From Acidimicrobiia bacterium (lineage in GTDB: Bacteria; Actinomycetota; Acidimicrobiia; Acidimicrobiales; Ilumatobacteraceae), in assembly GCA_009926705.1 (NCBI GenBank), contig RFOJ01000025.1:1-9460 (forward strand): DNA of 9,460 nucleotides, read 5' to 3'. The notes under the pieces were generated by a model, which was not told the DNA's origin, searched no databases, and worked only from the letters and a program-made list of their open reading frames with translations. Position numbers and translations under genes: made by a program. This document shows, piece after piece, positions 1 to 6,401 of this stretch (position 1 is the stretch's first letter; every line of letters starts with the position of its first letter).

Positions 1-2
1 TC

Positions 3-482
3 GACATGATCTGCAAGGCGATGGGTGGACGCGTCGCCGAGTCGATCGTCTTCGGCAGTTTGAACAGCGGCGCTGCGAACGACCTTGAACAAGCCACCTC
101 CATCGCGCGACGCATGGTGCGCGAATGGGGCATGAGCGACTCCGTCGGGCCGATGGCGTGGTCGGGCCAGCAGCAGGTGTTTCTCGGCGAGGACTTGATG
201 ACCAGCGGTCGTGAGTACAGCGACGAGACGGCAAAGAAGATCGACGACGAGATTGCCCGCATCCTGCGCGAACAAGAAGATCGCGCGCGCACCACGCTCA
301 CCAAGCACCGACGCGGCCTCGACCTGGTCGCCGAAGCTCTGCTCGAGCACGAGACCATCGATGGCGCAGCCGTTGCCCGCCTCATTCAAGAAGGCCTCGG
401 TGCTCCGTCGATCAAAGAACGCTCACCCGAGAAGCCGGCCGAGTCGGCGCCAGACACGCGACCCGAGGGCGAACGCCCCTAA
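3..482 (+). CDS. ftsH: ATP-dependent zinc metalloprotease FtsH, C-terminal fragment (5' end outside window)
   Basis: This is the C-terminal end of the membrane-anchored AAA+ protease FtsH, which degrades misfolded membrane proteins and short-lived regulators. The frame is open from base 3 with no stop before the window edge, so the gene begins upstream. The visible part is the end of the peptidase M41 domain. It has GGRVAESIVFG, then GAANDLEQAT (Asp encoded at 81-83), ARRMVREWGMS, a VFLGEDL stretch and YSDETAKKIDDEI, all standard FtsH landmarks in order. The Asp in the ANDLE segment corresponds, by family knowledge, to the third zinc ligand. The HEAGH pair, the AAA domain and the membrane helices lie outside the window. 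The last ~30 residues are a polar, Pro/Glu-rich tail of the disordered kind usual in actinobacterial FtsH. The stop TAA at 480-482 faces the convergent thioredoxin-like gene 45 bp away. I am confident of the family. Confidence 0.95.
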   Translation, partial: DMICKAMGGRVAESIVFGSLNSGAANDLEQATSIARRMVREWGMSDSVGPMAWSGQQQVFLGEDLMTSGREYSDETAKKIDDEIARILREQEDRARTTLTKHRRGLDLVAEALLEHETIDGAAVARLIQEGLGAPSIKERSPEKPAESAPDTRPEGERP

Positions 483-492
483 CTCGCGCCCT

Positions 493-527
493 GCGCGGTC
501 GGTCGCGATGACCGACGTACAACGCGC
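493..527. terminator. Hairpin between convergent genes, possible bidirectional terminator
   Basis: A perfect 7-bp inverted repeat, GTCGGTC (498-504) and GACCGAC (510-516), has a 5-nt loop. It can be extended outward by GCGCG (493-497) pairing with CGCGC (523-527) across a 6-nt bulge. It sits exactly between the ftsH stop and the stop of the opposing operon. No run of T follows on either strand, so this is not a classical intrinsic terminator. Position and symmetry are what support a role in ending transcription from both sides. Confidence 0.4.
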
Positions 528-983
528 CTACTCGTGAGCGCTGCACTCCCCCGTCGGGAGCTGCGGATCACGACAGCGAGCCATCGCCGCCCAGAGATCG
601 GTCGCGCTCACCGGGCCGAGGTGCCCGTAGCGCACGATGCCCATCGAGTCTGCGATCACGAGCGCAGGCACGGCGTCGATGTTGTAGCGATCGTGCAGTT
701 TGCGGTCGCGCACATACTCGGCTTCTTGCACGGCGACTTCTTTGCTGGCCAGCACTGACGCCTTGCGCATCACGTCGCTGCAAGTGGAGCAGGTTGCAGA
801 AGTAAACGCCACGACGAGCCACGGCGTCGACGGATGTGCGAAGTCCGCGCGGTCAAGTTGACTCGGAACCGTGCCGCGCGGTTGCGTGGGCGCTTGGGTC
901 GTGCGGCGGCGACGCAACGTGACGACTGCTGCCACAGCAACGACCGCCGCGACGATCGCGAGACGCCACCACAAATCTTGCAC
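528..983 (-). CDS. Membrane-anchored thioredoxin-fold protein (CSTC active site)
   Basis: Predicted thiol-disulfide protein of 151 aa. Residues 7-22 are one hydrophobic helix, followed at once by an RRRR cluster and a Pro/Thr/Gln linker. A thioredoxin fold starts near residue 54. It shows the beta strand WLVVAFTS, the redox motif C65-S-T-C68, and the loop before the cis-proline, AVPALVIAD (V105-P106), followed by the usual GIVRYGHLG strand. Two more Cys, C137 and C147, lie near the C-terminus. I chose the GTG at 983 because it falls one base after the stop of the upstream DUF5719 gene and leaves a complete anchor. The frame is open further upstream, to a GTG at 1007 and an ATG at 1079, but those would overlap the DUF5719 gene. 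It is the third gene of the minus-strand operon. The CxxC suggests redox activity. The partner is unknown and the side of the membrane is ambiguous, because the Arg cluster favours a cytoplasmic domain. Confidence 0.85.
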   Translation of the reverse strand: MQDLWWRLAIVAAVVAVAAVVTLRRRRTTQAPTQPRGTVPSQLDRADFAHPSTPWLVVAFTSATCSTCSDVMRKASVLASKEVAVQEAEYVRDRKLHDRYNIDAVPALVIADSMGIVRYGHLGPVSATDLWAAMARCRDPQLPTGECSAHE

Positions 984-984
984 G

Positions 985-2511
985 TCAGCAATTCTCGCCG
1001 TTCGCACAGTCTTCGACGGCGCCACCGAGAGCAGCATCAAGAGCATCGCCGAAGGCGACTGGCACGAGCGGCGCGACACCGTTGATCGACTGCTTGGGGC
1101 CGCGCGGCACGCTTCGTTGCACCACCACCGGTTCGCTTGCCGTCACCGACACCGCCGCCAAGGCAAACTGCACGGGCAGTCTGACGCTCACGCCGGCACC
1201 CGGTGCGAGCGACACCTGCTCGTAGCCAGGCACGGTGACGTCGCCGGCAGGCCCGAGGTAAGTGATGCTGAACGTCGCAGTCGCGGAGCCGGGGTTGAAG
1301 ACTCGGAGCGAATCCGCGACGTCAGGCGTGGTGCCCGACGGCGCGATCCACGACCGCGAAGGTCGCGGAGTGCCGAGCAACACTGCGCTCGCGGTCGACT
1401 TCTCGACCTGACGCGTGGTGACGCGCTCGACCACGACTCCGACCGACGAAGATGACGTCGCCGATGTCGCCGTGACGACCGCCGAGTAGCGGCCCGGTGT
1501 GAGCGTGCCAAGTGTGGTGGGTGCGAACTTGGTGACGCGCTTCGCAGGAGCAGTGACGACGAGCGGGTCAAGCGGCACGCCGTCGTCGCGCGTGATGATG
1601 AATGTGAGTTGTTGGTCGTTGCTGAGCGGATTGAAGATGACGAACTCTTCGTTGACCGTGTCTTCTTTCTCTCCGTCGGCGAAGTACCAACGGTCGCTCA
1701 TTCCCGAAGCAGCGAGTGCCATCGTGTAGCCGAGGCGCCCGCGACCGAGGTAGTGCTGCGAACGTCCGACGACCACGCGTCCGACCGTCGCTTTCACCGA
1801 AATGCCGACGGTCGCTTCGTTGCGAGCGTCGAGTGCAGCGAGGTCAAAGACGCGCACCGACTCGGGCGGGATTACGACTCCCTTCAACGACTGCGGCGAG
1901 CGCTCACCGATTGAGGTGACGAAGGAGACGTCGAGAATCGCCGAGTCGAGCGACGGGTTGGTCACCACCACTTGCTCGACACTGTCGGCTCCAGTGAAAC
2001 CGTCGGCCAAGTACCACGAACCAGCGGGTGACGAGGCGCAGGATGCCACGGCATTGCCGGCACGATGCGAAGTGCGTTGCTCGACTGCGATCGGAGCACC
2101 TTGCGACTCAACGAGAGCCGATACGAACTGCGACTGTGTGCCGACAAGAGCATCCACTTCGAGTGTCGAGCGAGCTGGCACAGCGAATCGCTGGCGCCGC
2201 GCAGCACCGTCGAGTGAAAACCGCGTGATGGTGCCACCCACTGGCGACTCGCCTGAGTTAGAGATCACGATGAGGCCGCTGATTGAGTCGTCGTTGCCCG
2301 GAATTCCTGGACAGAACCACGTCGATGCTTTGGCGTCCGGTCGGTACTCGGGAACCACGGCTCCGACCACGTCGCTCGGCTGTGTTTCGCCGGTCGGACG
2401 ACGAGCCAGCGACACAAGACCGGCAAGAGACGCAATCACCACGAGGGTTACGGCTGCGCGACGCAAGAGATTCGTCGTGTCGCGACTCGCTCGTTGACGC
2501 AACTGTGCCAT
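985..2511 (-). CDS. DUF5719-type exported protein with four repeated modules
   Basis: A 508-aa protein of unknown biochemical function. An Arg-rich N-terminus leads into a hydrophobic segment at residues 20-36, an uncleaved anchor or signal peptide, so the rest should lie outside the membrane. The body is rich in Val, Thr and Ser and looks all-beta. Four modules of about 100 residues begin at W65, W166, W275 and W388. Each has a pattern like W-[YFI]-x-[AP]-x-G, then an acidic or polar stretch, then V-x-[NS]-[PS]. This recalls the WYFAEG/NP repeats of actinobacterial surface proteins. There are only four Cys: C67, C158, and C502 and C508 in the tail. In many actinobacteria DUF5719 proteins sit beside a large GT2 glycosyltransferase, as here. 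I prefer the ATG at 2511, which overlaps the upstream TGA by one base and has a GGGGG run about 7 nt before it. The GTG one codon earlier is possible but too close to that run. DUF5719 membership is from recognition, not a search. Confidence 0.83.
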   Translation of the reverse strand: MAQLRQRASRDTTNLLRRAAVTLVVIASLAGLVSLARRPTGETQPSDVVGAVVPEYRPDAKASTWFCPGIPGNDDSISGLIVISNSGESPVGGTITRFSLDGAARRQRFAVPARSTLEVDALVGTQSQFVSALVESQGAPIAVEQRTSHRAGNAVASCASSPAGSWYLADGFTGADSVEQVVVTNPSLDSAILDVSFVTSIGERSPQSLKGVVIPPESVRVFDLAALDARNEATVGISVKATVGRVVVGRSQHYLGRGRLGYTMALAASGMSDRWYFADGEKEDTVNEEFVIFNPLSNDQQLTFIITRDDGVPLDPLVVTAPAKRVTKFAPTTLGTLTPGRYSAVVTATSATSSSSVGVVVERVTTRQVEKSTASAVLLGTPRPSRSWIAPSGTTPDVADSLRVFNPGSATATFSITYLGPAGDVTVPGYEQVSLAPGAGVSVRLPVQFALAAVSVTASEPVVVQRSVPRGPKQSINGVAPLVPVAFGDALDAALGGAVEDCANGENC

Positions 2512-5500
2512 CACGAGCCCCCGACTCGCTGGTCGTCACTACGCAAAGAAACTTCGACTACTTCGCGGGCGGCGCGCACCCGTCCGCGAAACCGACTCGG
2601 GTTGAACGTCACGGCCAGCACCAACAACCACAGCAACACCTGCACCCCGACGAGCAGCCGGTGCGCGAAACTTGCTCGCAACTCGAGGGTCGCCGTACCA
2701 GCGACTGGAGCGTCGAACGCGGTCGTTGCCCCGAATGCCACGCGCGGTGCGATTCGCGCACCGTCAACTCGCAACTCCCAGCGGTCGGAGTACGGCACCG
2801 CCACGTGCACCGTGGCTGCCGAGAGTTGACCAGTGTTTACGAGGTACGGAGTAAAACCAGTGACCAGCGCACCGCGGCTTGTGAGCGGATCGGCAAGAAG
2901 GCTCGCTTCACTCGCCTGCTGGCTCGTCACTGCCGAACGTTCGTCGAGCACCGACGCGGTGGGGATTGCTGCCGCGTTCTCGAAGATGACAAGGTCAGTC
3001 GCGGTATAGACGCGACGAAAGTCGAGTTGGTCGGAGATTCGCGCGACAAGCACTTCACCGACGCTGAGCGAACGGCTCGCGTGCAGCGTGGAGTCGCGCA
3101 GCGGCACGACGACATAGCGAACTGCAAGCGGCGCGAGCAAGCGGCCGGCGCGCAGCGACTCGCCAGTGACCAGCACGTCGACGGCACGCCTGAGCGAATC
3201 CGTCATCGGGCTCGCCGATGCAGGCAAGGTGTCGATGCCCGTCGCGCCACCGTCGCGAAGAATGCCGTAGGCAAGACCTGCTGTCTCTTGCGCCGTCTTC
3301 GCATCGAGTTCCACCGCCACCGCACCTGCAGGAATGAGCCGTGAGTCACCGATATAGAGGACGTCGTAGTCGCCGAGCCCTGTCGACGTCGACGCACCCA
3401 GGCCGCCGTCGTTCGGAAGTTGTCCGGTGAGTCGACCGAGCGTGTCGGCCGGTTGCGACCAACGACCGTTGAAGCTGGCGACCAGCGTCGGTGCGATCGC
3501 GACCACGGTGCTCGCGACTGCGACTGCGCAGAACAATTGGCGCCACGTCAGCGACTTCGAGCGACCGCCGATGAATTCGGCAAAGAGTCCCGCTGCGGCC
3601 AACATGATGCCCAACGATGAGATCGCGGCGAGCATGAGCGGCTCAGGCATGCGAACGTCGATCGCCCCGCGCTCATGAGCAAACCGCACAAGCAGCGGCA
3701 CGACGACGAACAGCAAGGCGCGCGTCGGCCACGCAGCACGAGCTCCACGAGACACGAGGGCCGCAACCACCACCGGCACGTACGCGGCGACAAGTGCCCA
3801 ACGCCAGACCGCGTTGCCCACACCGAAGGATGCGACGTCGAGCAACGACGCTCCGGTCGCGGGATAGCCAGGACCCGCAAGCTTCGCCCACCAGCCAGAA
3901 CCGACAAAGTCAACCGACCACGGAGCATGCAACACCGCCGCGCCACCCACGCTGATCAGCAATGAAGCGACGAACCACGCCGACGCCCGCCACGGAGTGG
4001 CAGTGATGAGCGACGCCGCGAGCACAAGCAATGCAATGAACAAAACGACGACGAGTGCAACCGGCGCAAAGAGCGAGGCGACCGCAACGAGCAGCACGAG
4101 CGAGGCGAGCAATTGCGAGCGACGACTGCCGGCGGAGCGGACGCTCGTCTCGCGCGCGACTTCGCGGTCGTCGCGCAACAACCCGGCGACACGCCGGGCG
4201 AAGTCGATGATCCACGGCAGGAGCGCCCACACGACGATGGCGTCGCGTCGGCCGTCTCTGGCCGCCATAACCCCGACGGGCATCGCGAGATACACCGCTG
4301 CACCAAACATGCGCACGCGGGAGTCGCCGATCGCACCGCACAGTCGCCACGCACCGACTGCAGCAACGAAAAACGCGCCAACCATCACGGCGGTGAGCAG
4401 TCCCGCCCAGTTGCCGACGAACAAGGTGCCAAGCACCGACAACGCACCAAGCAGCGTCGGTGCTGCACCCGTGCTGCCGAACCAGTTCGGTGACCACCCG
4501 ACGAGATACGCGCGCGCTGCGTCGAGCGGCGACACGTCGGCGGGCAGCAACGGCATCGTCTGGCCGACGCCGCTCAGCCCGCCCCACACGAAGTTTCGGT
4601 TGCCAAACATGACGAATGCAATCAGCGCCAGTCCGACGAACGTCGTCGTACGCGCTACCGGTGCAGAAACTGCGGCGACGACCGGCACCTCGGACGTCTG
4701 CTGTTCACGTAACGCGCGACGGTGTCGGGCGAATGCGGCCAGTCGCGCACTGGAGCGCAGTTGCAGACTCGTGACCTCGTTGCCTGGCACTCTGCGCAAC
4801 GGCCGCAGCGCGCGCCGGCGTTCAGCGATGAGTGGTGCATCGACGGAGACCGCCAACACCGCACGGATTCCGGCGAAGGACTCCTGGCCGCGGCCGGCGA
4901 ACACGCCGACGACCATCTCAAGCAGCGACCCGACGACCAGCCGCAAGAACATCAATGGCAACTGAGTGAGCGGCGAGCAGATCAGTGCAGTGCGCACGCG
5001 GTGTCGTTCGCTGCGTGCAATCTCGTGCAACAACGTGCCGCGAGCGTGGAATGCATCTCGGTGCCTGGCTACTGCGGCGGGGTTCACGACGACTCGCGCA
5101 CCAAGCAGGTGCACGCGCCAACAGAAGTCGAGCTCTTCGCCGAGAAACGGAATGTTCGGCGCGAATCCACCCACCTCGCGAAACATGTCGTTGCGCACGA
5201 GCAGACAGGCCGACGGCAGAGCGAACACGTCGCGCACGGCGTCGTGCTGTTCTTGGTCGCGCTCGCCTGGATCGACTACGTCGACCAGCCGTCCCGCACG
5301 GTCGCAGTCGAGTCCGACATGCTGCAGCACATCGGGGGCACCCCACTCAACCAACTTGGGGCCGACGACGGCAGCGTTCGAACGGAACGCTTCTTCGACC
5401 AAGTTCGAGACTGCATCGGGCCGCAACGCGACATCGTCATGGAGAATGAGGAAGAAGCCGTCCTGCCCCTCAACGAGCGAGAGAGCTTGGTTGGCGACCG

Positions 5501-5750
5501 GGCCGAACCCCGGGTTGCCCTCCACCGTGCGTACGGTGGCCGACGGGAAGACCCCACGAATCCGACCCGAGGTCTCCTCCGATGTGGAACTGGTGACGAG
5601 GGCGACCAAGCGCAGATCGGGGTAATCCTGGGCGGCGAGGCTGGACAGGGCTTCCTCGAACCAGTCGCCAGGCTCATGGACGACCATGACCGCCACGACC
5701 GGTGGGGCGACGGTCGGGCGCTCCGCTGTGGGAATCGTCACGACCGTCAT
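2511..5750 (-). CDS. Large GT2 glycosyltransferase fused to a polytopic GT-C-like membrane region
   Basis: A 1079-aa membrane protein. Residues 17-235 form a family 2 glycosyltransferase domain. It has the VVAVMVVHEPG first strand, NPGFGPVANQAL, the DXD-like HDDV at 104-107, FALPSACLLVR, and GEELDFCWR at 204-212, the counterpart of the ED/xDLCWR acceptor-site motif. One hydrophobic segment follows at 263-284. From about 368 to 757 there are roughly ten hydrophobic segments with long loops, for example GWSPNWFGSTG near 418-427. From about 760 to 1028 comes a soluble, probably extracytoplasmic domain that ends in a beta-rich part (SDRWELRVDGARI, 988-1000). A last helix lies at 1031-1048. The layout resembles a cytoplasmic GT2 joined to a GT-C/YfhO-like enzyme, so it may transfer sugars on both membrane faces. 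That is inference, and donor and acceptor are unknown. It is first in the operon. The ATG at 5750 gives the longest frame. A GTG at 5741 is an alternative because a -10-like box abuts the ATG. Confidence 0.88.
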   Translation of the reverse strand: MTVVTIPTAERPTVAPPVVAVMVVHEPGDWFEEALSSLAAQDYPDLRLVALVTSSTSEETSGRIRGVFPSATVRTVEGNPGFGPVANQALSLVEGQDGFFLILHDDVALRPDAVSNLVEEAFRSNAAVVGPKLVEWGAPDVLQHVGLDCDRAGRLVDVVDPGERDQEQHDAVRDVFALPSACLLVRNDMFREVGGFAPNIPFLGEELDFCWRVHLLGARVVVNPAAVARHRDAFHARGTLLHEIARSERHRVRTALICSPLTQLPLMFLRLVVGSLLEMVVGVFAGRGQESFAGIRAVLAVSVDAPLIAERRRALRPLRRVPGNEVTSLQLRSSARLAAFARHRRALREQQTSEVPVVAAVSAPVARTTTFVGLALIAFVMFGNRNFVWGGLSGVGQTMPLLPADVSPLDAARAYLVGWSPNWFGSTGAAPTLLGALSVLGTLFVGNWAGLLTAVMVGAFFVAAVGAWRLCGAIGDSRVRMFGAAVYLAMPVGVMAARDGRRDAIVVWALLPWIIDFARRVAGLLRDDREVARETSVRSAGSRRSQLLASLVLLVAVASLFAPVALVVVLFIALLVLAASLITATPWRASAWFVASLLISVGGAAVLHAPWSVDFVGSGWWAKLAGPGYPATGASLLDVASFGVGNAVWRWALVAAYVPVVVAALVSRGARAAWPTRALLFVVVPLLVRFAHERGAIDVRMPEPLMLAAISSLGIMLAAAGLFAEFIGGRSKSLTWRQLFCAVAVASTVVAIAPTLVASFNGRWSQPADTLGRLTGQLPNDGGLGASTSTGLGDYDVLYIGDSRLIPAGAVAVELDAKTAQETAGLAYGILRDGGATGIDTLPASASPMTDSLRRAVDVLVTGESLRAGRLLAPLAVRYVVVPLRDSTLHASRSLSVGEVLVARISDQLDFRRVYTATDLVIFENAAAIPTASVLDERSAVTSQQASEASLLADPLTSRGALVTGFTPYLVNTGQLSAATVHVAVPYSDRWELRVDGARIAPRVAFGATTAFDAPVAGTATLELRASFAHRLLVGVQVLLWLLVLAVTFNPSRFRGRVRAAREVVEVSLRSDDQRVGGS

Positions 5751-5756
5751 ATTCTA
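5751..5756 (-). promoter_or_regulatory. Candidate -10 box (TAGAAT) for the glycosyltransferase operon
   Basis: TAGAAT on the minus strand matches the TANNNT -10 pattern at five of six TATAAT positions, and it directly abuts the ATG at 5750. Transcription would begin about 7 nt inside the annotated gene. Either the true start is the GTG at 5741, giving a leaderless or near-leaderless message, or another promoter is used. The best hexamer 17 bp upstream is CTGTTT (5774-5779), a poor -35 match. Confidence 0.4.
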
Positions 5757-5763
5757 CCGATGA

Positions 5764-5788
5764 CGCATGCCACAAACAGCCGCATGCG
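5764..5788. repeat. Inverted repeat CGCATGC-N11-GCATGCG, operator-like
   Basis: Arms CGCATGC (5764-5770) and GCATGCG (5782-5788) are perfect complements separated by 11 bases. Each arm also contains the 6-bp palindrome GCATGC. The centres are 18 bp apart, close to two helical turns, which suits a dimeric or paired DNA-binding protein. The site lies in the divergent intergenic region just upstream of the candidate -10 box of the glycosyltransferase operon, so a bound protein would be well placed to control it. No known regulator is recognised. Confidence 0.45.
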
Positions 5789-5794
5789 CTCTGC

Positions 5795-5823
5795 TTGCAA
5801 AAGTTAGCACTTCTCGTTAGCGT
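5795..5823 (+). promoter_or_regulatory. Candidate promoter of the small helical protein gene
   Basis: TTGCAA (5795-5800) as -35 and TAGCGT (5818-5823) as -10 are separated by 17 bp, the optimal spacing. The start of transcription would fall near 5830, leaving a leader of about 36 nt before the ATG at 5866. The -35 matches TTGACA at four of six positions, and the -10 fits TANNNT. A second dyad (TAGCAC 5805-5810 and GTGCTA 5822-5827) and a direct repeat GTTAGC (5803-5808, 5816-5821) overlap this promoter. Confidence 0.5.
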
Positions 5824-5827
5824 GCTA
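5805..5827. repeat. Inverted repeat TAGCAC-N11-GTGCTA over the plus-strand promoter
   Basis: Six-base arms TAGCAC (5805-5810) and GTGCTA (5822-5827) are perfect complements with an 11-base spacer, the same spacer length as the dyad at 5764-5788. They overlap the candidate -10 box TAGCGT and a GTTAGC direct repeat with 13-bp period. The position suits a repressor site for the small protein gene. Six-base arms can arise by chance, so confidence is low. Confidence 0.3.
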
Positions 5828-5851
5828 CGCGAGTCATCGACTCACCACACC

Positions 5852-5859
5852 AGAAGGAG
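5852..5859 (+). promoter_or_regulatory. Strong Shine-Dalgarno site AGAAGGAG
   Basis: AGAAGGAG lies six bases before the ATG at 5866. It is the clearest ribosome binding site in the window and fixes the start of the small protein gene. The other genes here have weak sites or none that I can see, so this message is probably translated efficiently. Confidence 0.85.
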
Positions 5860-5865
5860 CACCAC

Positions 5866-6291
5866 ATGCCCGCACTCAAGATCAACAACCCGCTCAAGTC
5901 GCTCGACCTGACCGCGTTCGACGTTCGCAAGCTCGACGTCCGCAAGGTGACGACCGAGGTTCGCGAGCGCGCCGAGGACATCACGCAAGACATCGTTCGT
6001 CGACTCCCCGTCGACCAGGCCCGCAAGGCCGTCACGCCGGCCGCCAAGGTTGCTCGTGACGCCGCCTACGTCGCCGTCGGAATCGGTGTCATCGCCACGC
6101 AGCGCGTAAACGCCGGCCGCTACGACTTGCGCGAACGAGTTGAAGGCGTGCAGCAGCGCATCAGCGAACTCGCCCCGAAGGTTCGCGACGAAGCGCAAGC
6201 GACCGCACAGCGCGTGATCGATGAAGCGTCGGAGAAAGTTCGCACGTTGGTGGATCGCCGCAAGAAGGCAACTGACACCACCGTCGCCTAA
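5866..6291 (+). CDS. Small alpha-helical protein of unknown function
   Basis: I do not recognise this 141-aa protein. Residues 1-30 are mixed, with a short tandem repeat FDVRK-LDVRK (18-27) that is also a 15-bp near-repeat in the DNA (5917-5931 and 5932-5946). Residues 27-62 look like a charged helix. Residues 66-79 (AAYVAVGIGVIATQ) are a short hydrophobic stretch, enough for membrane contact but marginal for a span. Residues 86-134 are a long, highly charged amphipathic helix or coiled coil, followed by a Lys/Arg/Thr tail. The design, helices with one short apolar patch and a basic tail, resembles phasins or mycobacterial HbhA in general character, but I see no specific homology. The gene has its own candidate promoter, the strongest ribosome binding site in the window and a strong terminator, so it is probably a highly expressed single-gene unit. 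A role at a membrane or granule surface is a guess. Confidence 0.85.
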   Translation: MPALKINNPLKSLDLTAFDVRKLDVRKVTTEVRERAEDITQDIVRRLPVDQARKAVTPAAKVARDAAYVAVGIGVIATQRVNAGRYDLRERVEGVQQRISELAPKVRDEAQATAQRVIDEASEKVRTLVDRRKKATDTTVA

Positions 6292-6299
6292 CACCACTA

Positions 6300-6350
6300 C
6301 TGTCTTCAGCTGCACGTTCGCTTCGCATTAAGCGGAGCACGAACGGACAG
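6300..6350 (+). other. Bulged hairpin in the 3' untranslated region of the small protein gene
   Basis: CGTTCGCTTCGC (6315-6326) can pair with GCGGAG (6332-6337) and CGAACG (6340-6345) around an ATTAA loop, with one G-T pair and a 2-nt bulge. An outer CTGTC (6300-6304) can pair with GACAG (6346-6350) across a 10-nt one-sided internal loop. It stands 8 bases before the terminator stem, so the transcript would end in two tandem hairpins. It may stabilise the message. Confidence 0.4.
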
Positions 6351-6358
6351 CACAACAT

Positions 6359-6401
6359 CAAGCGAGTCGAGGTGACTAGCCTCGGCTCGCTTGGTGTTTT
6401 T
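6359..6401 (+). terminator. Rho-independent terminator after the small protein gene
   Basis: A 14-bp stem (6359-6372 with 6380-6393) contains a single G-T wobble and a 7-nt loop TGACTAG, followed by TGTTTTT with five T at 6397-6401. This is a textbook intrinsic terminator, 67 bp after the TAA of the small protein gene. Its 3' arm and T-run overlap the possible start codons of the flippase gene, at 6391 TTG, 6394 GTG and 6400 TTG. Confidence 0.88.

Noticed and set aside
483..527. Classical intrinsic terminator after ftsH
   Set aside because: A stem-loop is present but no T-run follows it on either strand, so I list it only as a possible bidirectional hairpin.
984..1079. Longer N-terminus of the thioredoxin-like gene starting at 1079 or 1007
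   Set aside because: It would overlap the DUF5719 coding region by up to 95 bp and add residues before a complete membrane anchor. The GTG at 983 follows the upstream stop by one base.
1802..3344. Plus-strand open frames opposite the DUF5719 gene and glycosyltransferase 3' end (231 aa and 353 aa)
   Set aside because: No recognisable motif, low-complexity composition, and they cross the boundary of two well-supported minus-strand genes.
3997..5807. Long open frames on the plus strand opposite the glycosyltransferase (322 aa from 3997, 361 aa from 4722)
   Set aside because: They are Arg/Thr/Ser/His-rich translations with no domain character, lying antisense to a gene with clear GT2 motifs. 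In GC-rich DNA such shadow frames are expected.
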